64,000 bases of DNA from Mytilisepta virgata (taxonomy: Eukaryota > Mollusca > Bivalvia > Mytilida > Mytilidae): assembly GCA_028015205.1 (NCBI GenBank), contig JAPWFG010000015.1:4030001-4094000 (forward strand). Reading direction: 5' to 3'. Shown here piece by piece: positions 57,919 through 64,000 of this stretch. The notes below the pieces were generated by a model. That model was not told the origin of the DNA. It did not search any database and saw only the letters and a list, made by a program, of their open reading frames with translations. Every line of letters begins with the position of its first letter. Position 1 is the first letter of the stretch. The position numbers and the translations under genes were made by a program.

Positions 57919-59630
57919 GGCCTGGTGGTGGATGTACGTGTATCTCATTACAATACACGTATATAGACATTGGTCTGGTGGTGGATGTAACTATTTCACA
58001 CTACAGTACATGTATATAAACATTGGTCTGGTGTGGGAAGTACCTACAAAACATTATAGTACATGTATTTAAACATTGGCCTGGTTGTGGATATACGTGT
58101 ATCTCATTAAAATACATGTATAGAGACATTGGTCTGGTGGTGGATGTAACTATTTCACACTACAGTACATATATATAGACATTGGCCTGATGTCGGATGT
58201 ACGTATATCACACTACAGTACATGTATATAGCCAATGGCATGGTGGTGGATGTACGTGTATCTCATAAAAATACATGTATAGAGACATTGGTCTGGTGGT
58301 GGATGTAACTATTTCACACTACAGTACATGTATATAGACAATGGCCTGGTGGTGGATGTACGTATATCACGTTACAGTACATGTATATAGCAAATGGCCT
58401 GGTGGTGGATGGACGTGTATCTCATTAAAATACATGTATAGAGACATTGGTCTGGTGGTGGATGTAACTATTTCACACTACAGTACATATATATAGACAT
58501 TGGCCTGATGTCGGATGTACGTATATCACACTACAGTACATGTATATAGCCAATGGCCTGGTGGTGGATGTACGTGTATCTCATAATAATACATGTATAG
58601 AGACATTGGTCTGGTGGTGGATGTAACTATTTCACACTACAGTACATGTATATAGACATTGGCCTGATGGTGGATGTACGTATATCACGTTACAGTACAT
58701 GTATATAGGAAATGGCCTGGTGGTGGATGTACGTGTATCTCATTAAAATACATGTATAGAGACATTGGTCTGGTGGTGGATGTAACTATTTCACACTACA
58801 GTACATGTATATAGACAATGGCCTGGTGGTGGATGTACGTGTATCTAATTAAAATACATGTATATAGACATTGGTCTGGTGGTGGAAGTTACTATTTCAC
58901 ACCACAGTACATGTATATAGACAATGGCCTGGTTGTGGATGTACGTGTATCTAATTAAAATACATGTATATAGACATTGGTCTGGTGGTGGAAGTAACTA
59001 TTTCACACCACAGTACATGTATATAGACACTGGTCTGGTGTGGGAAGTACCTACAAAACATTATAGTACATATACTGAAACAATGGCCTGGTTGTGGATG
59101 TACGTATATCTCATTAAAATACATGTATAGAGACATTGGTCTGGTGGTGGATGTAGCTATTTCACACTACAGTACATGTATATAGACAATGGCCTGGTGG
59201 TGGATGTACGTGTATCTCATTAAAATACATGTATAGAGACATTGGTCTGGTGGTGGATGTAACTATTTCACACTACAGTACATGTATATAGACAATGGCC
59301 TGGTGGTGGATGTACGTGTATCTCATTAAAATACATGTATAGAGACATTGGTTTGTGGTGGATGTACGTAAATCATAGTACAGGACATGTATATGGACAT
59401 TTTTCTGGTTGTAGATGTATGTATATCAAATTTATGTACATGTATATAGACATTGGCCTGGTGATGGATGTATCTATATCACATTACAGTGCATAAATTT
59501 AAACATTGGCCTGGTGGTGGGTGTATCTATATCACATTACAGTGCATAAATTTAAACATTGGCCTGGTGGTGGATGTATCTATATCACATTACAGTGCAT
59601 GAATTTAAACATTGGCCTGGCGATGGATAA
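57919..59630 (+). repeat. 53-bp tandem array with 159-bp higher-order structure
   Basis: About 32 units of exactly 53 bp, starting GGCCTGGTGGTGGATGTACG or GGTCTGGTGGTGGATGTAAC (anchors 57919, 57972, 58025, 58078, 58131, 58184, 58237, 58290, 58343 and on). Three unit types alternate: A (acgtgtatctcattaaaata), B (aactatttcacactacagta), C (acgtatatcac..acagta). A-B-C trimers of 159 bp run from 58078 to about 58766, then mainly A-B dimers, then more diverged units. The trimer is a multiple of three, which explains the ORFs across it; no protein is inferred. Confidence 0.92.
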
Positions 59631-59735
59631 AATAGAGAATGGAAACGGGGAAGGTGTCAAAGAGACAACAACCAGATCAAAGAGCAGAAAAAAGCTCAAG
59701 GCTACCAATGAGTCTTCAACACAGGAAATATAAAT
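59628..59735 (+). repeat. Dispersed repeat, copy of 18056-18170
   Basis: AGAATGGAAACGGGGAAGGT, GTCAAAGAGACAACAACC and CTCAAGGCTACCAATGAGTC match the copy in lectin intron 5. It begins exactly where the 53-bp array ends. Confidence 0.6.
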
Positions 59736-62700
59736 CATTGAAAGCAATAGTTTAAATGCTTCCATCTTACGCTACATTATTTATTATATGTTTATTTATA
59801 TAACATTTTTGGCAATATCTGTTTAATACTGCAAACTAATGTATGAAAATTATATCTTTTATAAAAATAATTGCTTGACCATTCTTTCTTGTTATATTTT
59901 TTTTATTAACTTTTGATTCTCGATCATGTATTTACATTAATATTGCTTAAACATTTAATTTTATCCTGCATAATTCAAGTTAAGAGTAGAATTAATAGAT
60001 TAAGAGTCTCAGGGTCAGTTGTCGTTCACAATTATTAAAAAATATATTGTTTATCAACTTTGAACTGTAGCGTTGTCAATTTGTCTAAACGTTAATAAAA
60101 ATATCAACCCTTTTGGGTTCGGATATATAAAAACCAACTTCTGTATTAATATATTTGACAAAAGTAACTATTTTTTCTTCAAAATATAAGACACAATCTG
60201 TAAAATACATAGTCACTCAATTTTTTTTATGAGAACCTCTAAAAATTTTACAATTCATTTAAACTGAAATATTTTCTACTTCACATACAGTATCAAGTAG
60301 GTGCCTTAATGTGAAGTATAATTTATCCCCCGCTTCAAAACTGGAAACATACTTGTAGCAGTTAATTCTCATATATTTGTTCTCTGACTTAGCAAAAAAT
60401 AGACATGTGAAAAATTGGAGAGATTGTAAATTTCATAAGCAAATATCATTTCTACTTTAAAATTGCAACAAAAGTAAACGTTTCTTCTGAATTCATGTTT
60501 AATTGCATTTTTATTTTTCATGAATAAACCATTAAACTGTCTAATGTAAACATTCACTTAAATGGAAAAATATGATCTCTAAGTGATTGTAACAAAAAAC
60601 TGACGATTTTTCAATTTCTAAACGTCGACCAGCCGCACATTTGATGTCACATTACAATAAATAAGGGGCCAGGTTTTCGAAGATGTCTTATGGGCATACG
60701 ATACAGTTTCGATCTACTATTGATTTTTCTTTGAGATTTTGCATATTGGTAGTTTTTTCACCGATCTTTCTAAAAATACACAGAAAATTACACCTTCATT
60801 ATGCTACTTTTTGAGATATTTAAGGTTTAATTTCCGGGATTTTTACTAAGATTGTGCAAATTTCGTCTTTTCACCTATTTCGATAAAAATCCAAGTACTT
60901 TCTTGTTTTAAAAGATAAATACATCGGGTTTTTTGCATAAAGAAAACGAATATCTCTTCTCTTCCGATAAATAAAATTTAGACGATTTTGTGCTACAAGA
61001 TATTTTCATTTTTTCAAAATATGTGATATATTACCAAAAACTTTGAATTTTGGCACGATACATCAGTATATAAAAAAAAATCTGCTATTGATAATTTAGT
61101 CTTAAAATCACATAATGTTGTCCTTATAATTTAGCAATATCTGCTGTACGGGGATGCACAATGAACACGCATCCATAACAATCAGCTGCACCAGCAAAGT
61201 ATGAGTCTTCTCCTCCTTAAAGACACCCGCCGAGATTGTCGCATAAAATTGAAACTGAGCTATCAATGATATAGGTTTTTGTTTGCAATCTCCCTCTTAA
61301 CAATTTTTTTAATCAGTATTGTTAACAGCCTTCAGCTTTTCCCTACTTATTTATTTCTCAAAGATCTACTCTCTTAGCTCTCCCGCGAGAATCGCGGGTT
61401 CCTTCTAGTCATTAGTAAAATTAATAAATAAGACAATAAATTCCTTTCGCATTTATAATTTTATGAAAATATTGATAATCTACATTAATTTTCTGACATA
61501 AGAATTTAAGACAATTGAATAAACTTGGATTTCAGTGTCTTTTTATGTCAAAAGGAAAATATTTTGCTGGTGTTTCGATACTAGTTTGAATTTTTTTTTT
61601 AATTTACTGTAATTAAAATTTTGTGAATATGTTTGAGTAAATATCAATCACCCCGTCTTGCATGAAATACGCACGAAGGGCATTAAAAATATTCAAAATA
61701 ACAGTTTTACAATTTTTATGATGGGTCTCAGATAATTTAAATTATTAATTTTTCGAAATTTTCAAGTGCATTAACTTTCTATATTGGAAATTCCCCATTC
61801 AGAATCATTTGTGAGGTATACAAACATAACTTCTATAAACAATTTAACCTTTTTTTATATTTTCCTGGACGGCTCAATAAGGTAAGTAATTTAAAAAATA
61901 ATGTCTTATAATTCTAACGTTTAGACTTTCAAAATGCGAAAGTTAATTCCAATAAACGAGGTGTCCAGACAGTAAAGGAATAAATTTAATTTCTAGAAGA
62001 ATCGGAAAAGGGTAAATGGGTTTACCTCTGTTAAAAATAAACGTTTTCTATTTTCAGAGCTTCTACATAGTCAGAAAAATGCACTGTTTATTCGGTTTGG
62101 TTGACACATCTCCCTGCAAACTATAATCTATAATCTCGTGAGCCATAATGTTGAAAAATCTCAGTGCTCTTTTTACTAAGTCTATTAATAGAAAATAAAA
62201 GAAAAAAATCATGGTACTATATCTCAATTTTTAATTTAAGACCAAACGTAACTGTAAAAAATACTTGGAAAATACCACTCCATCTATATCTAGAATTGTC
62301 GGTAAAACAAAACTGCATGTTCACGACAATGATCGACAATGCTGTATAAACTATCTTATGCTAAAATTGTTAAATGAACTTTACCATGTCACACATACAC
62401 AGATAATTGGTCGCCCTTCAAAAATAAAGTACCAAAGCCCATTAATAAATTACAAAAATAGTATAGTAACTATTTTTTTTAATTCAGTATAAATCGTTAT
62501 TACAAATTTACTTTGTTATAATGGATTTTTGAATTCGTTATTTCAGATTTAATTCGTTATCTAATTTTCCGAATTTGTAATTTAATGAAGTTTTTTCTAT
62601 TCTTTGAATGAAGCAAAAGAGAAATAGCAACACAAGAAGGATAACTCCTGAACAAAAATGCTGCTTCTGATGTGTTTAAAAAAGTTGAATAGTCCCCACA

Positions 62701-63305
62701 GATTTCAAATGAAACATTTCATGCATAGCAGGAATCTCAAGTCTTTCAAATAAAATCTTCTTATAAAGAAACGGTTTAAGAATATAACGAATATATATGT
62801 GGCGCGTCAGGCTTCGGGGGCGGGGTGTAGTAAAAAAAAAAAAACAATCTGTACTATCGTTACTGGAAATAATTTCTCTTCGAAAAATTTTTTTTCCAGT
62901 ACCATAAAATAAAAAACAATATAATAATATTTTACCAATTATTGGCCTACAAGGGGCACGGGAAGGGTCACTAGTCCTTTATTATGGTACAGGTGTGCGG
63001 CCAGCATTTTTGAATCCCACCCTATAGTCATATATTTCAGATTCCCAAAAAATCCAACCTAACCATATATAAACGTCTCTTTTCCTGACCATTTCATATA
63101 TTTTGTAACCTTGTATTTCCACAAATAGTCAATCATAACTAAAGATGTTTGCATCCAGAGGGAAAAATAGAGCAGGTAACTTTATAAATATGGAAATATT
63201 ACCTTATCATATGTATATATCTAAAAAAAAAATTAGAATTTTAAATGAGAAAAAACAGACCCTTTTGGGCCGCATATATGCAGGTACCATTATATGGGCA
63301 GTTCC
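59736..63305. other. AT-rich stretch, no recognised gene
   Basis: Possible dispersed-element texture at 60660-61405 (from 'ataaggggccaggttttcga' to 'cccgcgagaatcgcgggttc', where CCCGCGAGAATCGCGGG is an imperfect palindrome). ORFs at 62164-62492 overlap in two frames without a domain. Otherwise nothing seen. Confidence 0.4.
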
Positions 63306-63306
63306 A

Positions 63307-63329
63307 CCCCCCCCCCCCCCCCCCCCCCC
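63307..63329 (+). repeat. Poly(C) run, 23 bp
   Basis: Uninterrupted C run; a second run of 14 C is at 63562-63575. The Pro-rich ORFs over it are artefacts. Confidence 0.9.
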
Positions 63330-63561
63330 GTGACAAGGGGCATTGTAATTTAAGATATAAAACATCCCACAATATTACATTGTTAAACATAACTTACCCC
63401 TTTCCACAAAAAGCTAAGAAATCATTGTAATTGGTGACGAATTATTATGTAAACTATAATAAAACAAAATACATAAACCCCGATTAATCCCATAAAAAAT
63501 AACCGGGAAAATAGCACACATATAAGTTTGACCCATATAAAAATGTAAAAATTTTAATAGA

Positions 63562-63705
63562 CCCCCCCCCCCCCCAAAAAAAAAAACAAACAAACAAACA
63601 AACAAACAAAAAAACAAACAAACAAACAAACAAACAAACAAACAAAACAAAACAAAACCAAACCAAACACAAAACACAATAAAAAAACAGACAAACAAAC
63701 AAATA
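63562..63705 (+). repeat. C14/A-run and (CAAA)n microsatellite
   Basis: C14 then A-rich sequence leading into about 20 copies of CAAA with a few CAAAA interruptions. Confidence 0.9.
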
Positions 63706-64000
63706 TATAGATACATACGAGCATTTACAAGTACAGCGTTATTTCAGTCCTATCAGATGTTCGTCTACTAGTTAAATTTAAACAATTCAATTCAATATTT
63801 TATTGTCATTTAAACTATAACAAGAGGCCAATGGCCACGTGGCTCTCCGGTATTTTCATTTCAATCTTACCATTTCAACATGCTTTTGAGAAAGCAATTA
63901 GTTTTTGTTATGAAGGTAGTATATCTAGTTTTTACATGATATTCTCTATGCAAGTTGCAAAACACTGCACAACTGACCGTTAAACAAAGAGATCTCAAGT
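63706..64000. other. Window end; possible start of a bivalve element
   Basis: GAGGCCAATGGCCACGTGGC near 63824 contains a GGCCAATGGCC hairpin and resembles ends of the element family at 46285. Otherwise nothing recognised. Confidence 0.3.

Noticed and set aside
58924..59733. ORFs of 68-75 aa in the 53-bp array
   Set aside because: Open only because three units make 159 bp; sequence is pure repeat.
63145..63716. Proline-rich and Phe/Cys/Val-rich ORFs
   Set aside because: Translations of the C23 run and the CAAA microsatellite.

Overview
This AT-rich window is eukaryotic and looks like genomic DNA of a marine bivalve, most likely a mussel (Mytilus or a close relative). The evidence is introns with canonical GT..AG borders, multi-exon genes with metazoan domain architectures, and a very dense load of dispersed repeats that resemble bivalve families known to me from memory. 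There are no operons, bacterial gene arrays, rRNAs, CRISPR arrays or convincing functional tRNA genes.

Two host genes can be reconstructed, both on the minus strand. (1) An aquaporin of the AQP8 type: three phase-0 exons (9604-9026, 3558-3478, 2648-2454), 284 aa. Its 5.5-kb first intron holds a 5'-truncated LINE, a dead Crypton-type tyrosine recombinase tail and several foldback elements. (2) A secreted PAN plus C-type lectin-domain protein: six exons (28153-28105, 27596-27351, 26500-26333, 21335-21158, 19595-19372, 17223-17009), 359 aa, with every splice phase compatible. Read literally, the exons give signal peptide, PAN domain, first half of a CTLD, a complete second CTLD, then the second half of the first CTLD. 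A lectin domain therefore appears to be nested in another lectin domain as a symmetric phase-1 exon pair.

The rest is mobile and repetitive DNA. 0-16.8 kb: the aquaporin, RT-type retroelement fragments (0.2-0.5, 10.0-10.6 kb), tRNA-derived SINEs and two copies of a 13.98/15.96-kb repeat with a conserved short ORF. 17-28.2 kb: the lectin gene with repeat-filled introns. 28.5-34.4 kb: no host gene, but a 1.66-kb element with 165-bp inverted ends and hairpin MITEs. 34.5-41.7 kb: a nested stack, in which a nearly complete but decayed two-ORF LINE sits inside a 60-bp satellite, with copies of the short-ORF repeat inserted in both LINE and satellite. 42-64 kb: no recognisable host gene; it holds tandem arrays (about 65 bp, 47 bp with a palindrome, about 165 bp, about 163 bp, about 190 bp, and a 53-bp array organised as 159-bp trimers), homopolymer runs and simple repeats.

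Gene calls come from reading translations and splice signals only; no database search was possible. Family names of mobile elements are assigned from motif recognition and carry moderate confidence.
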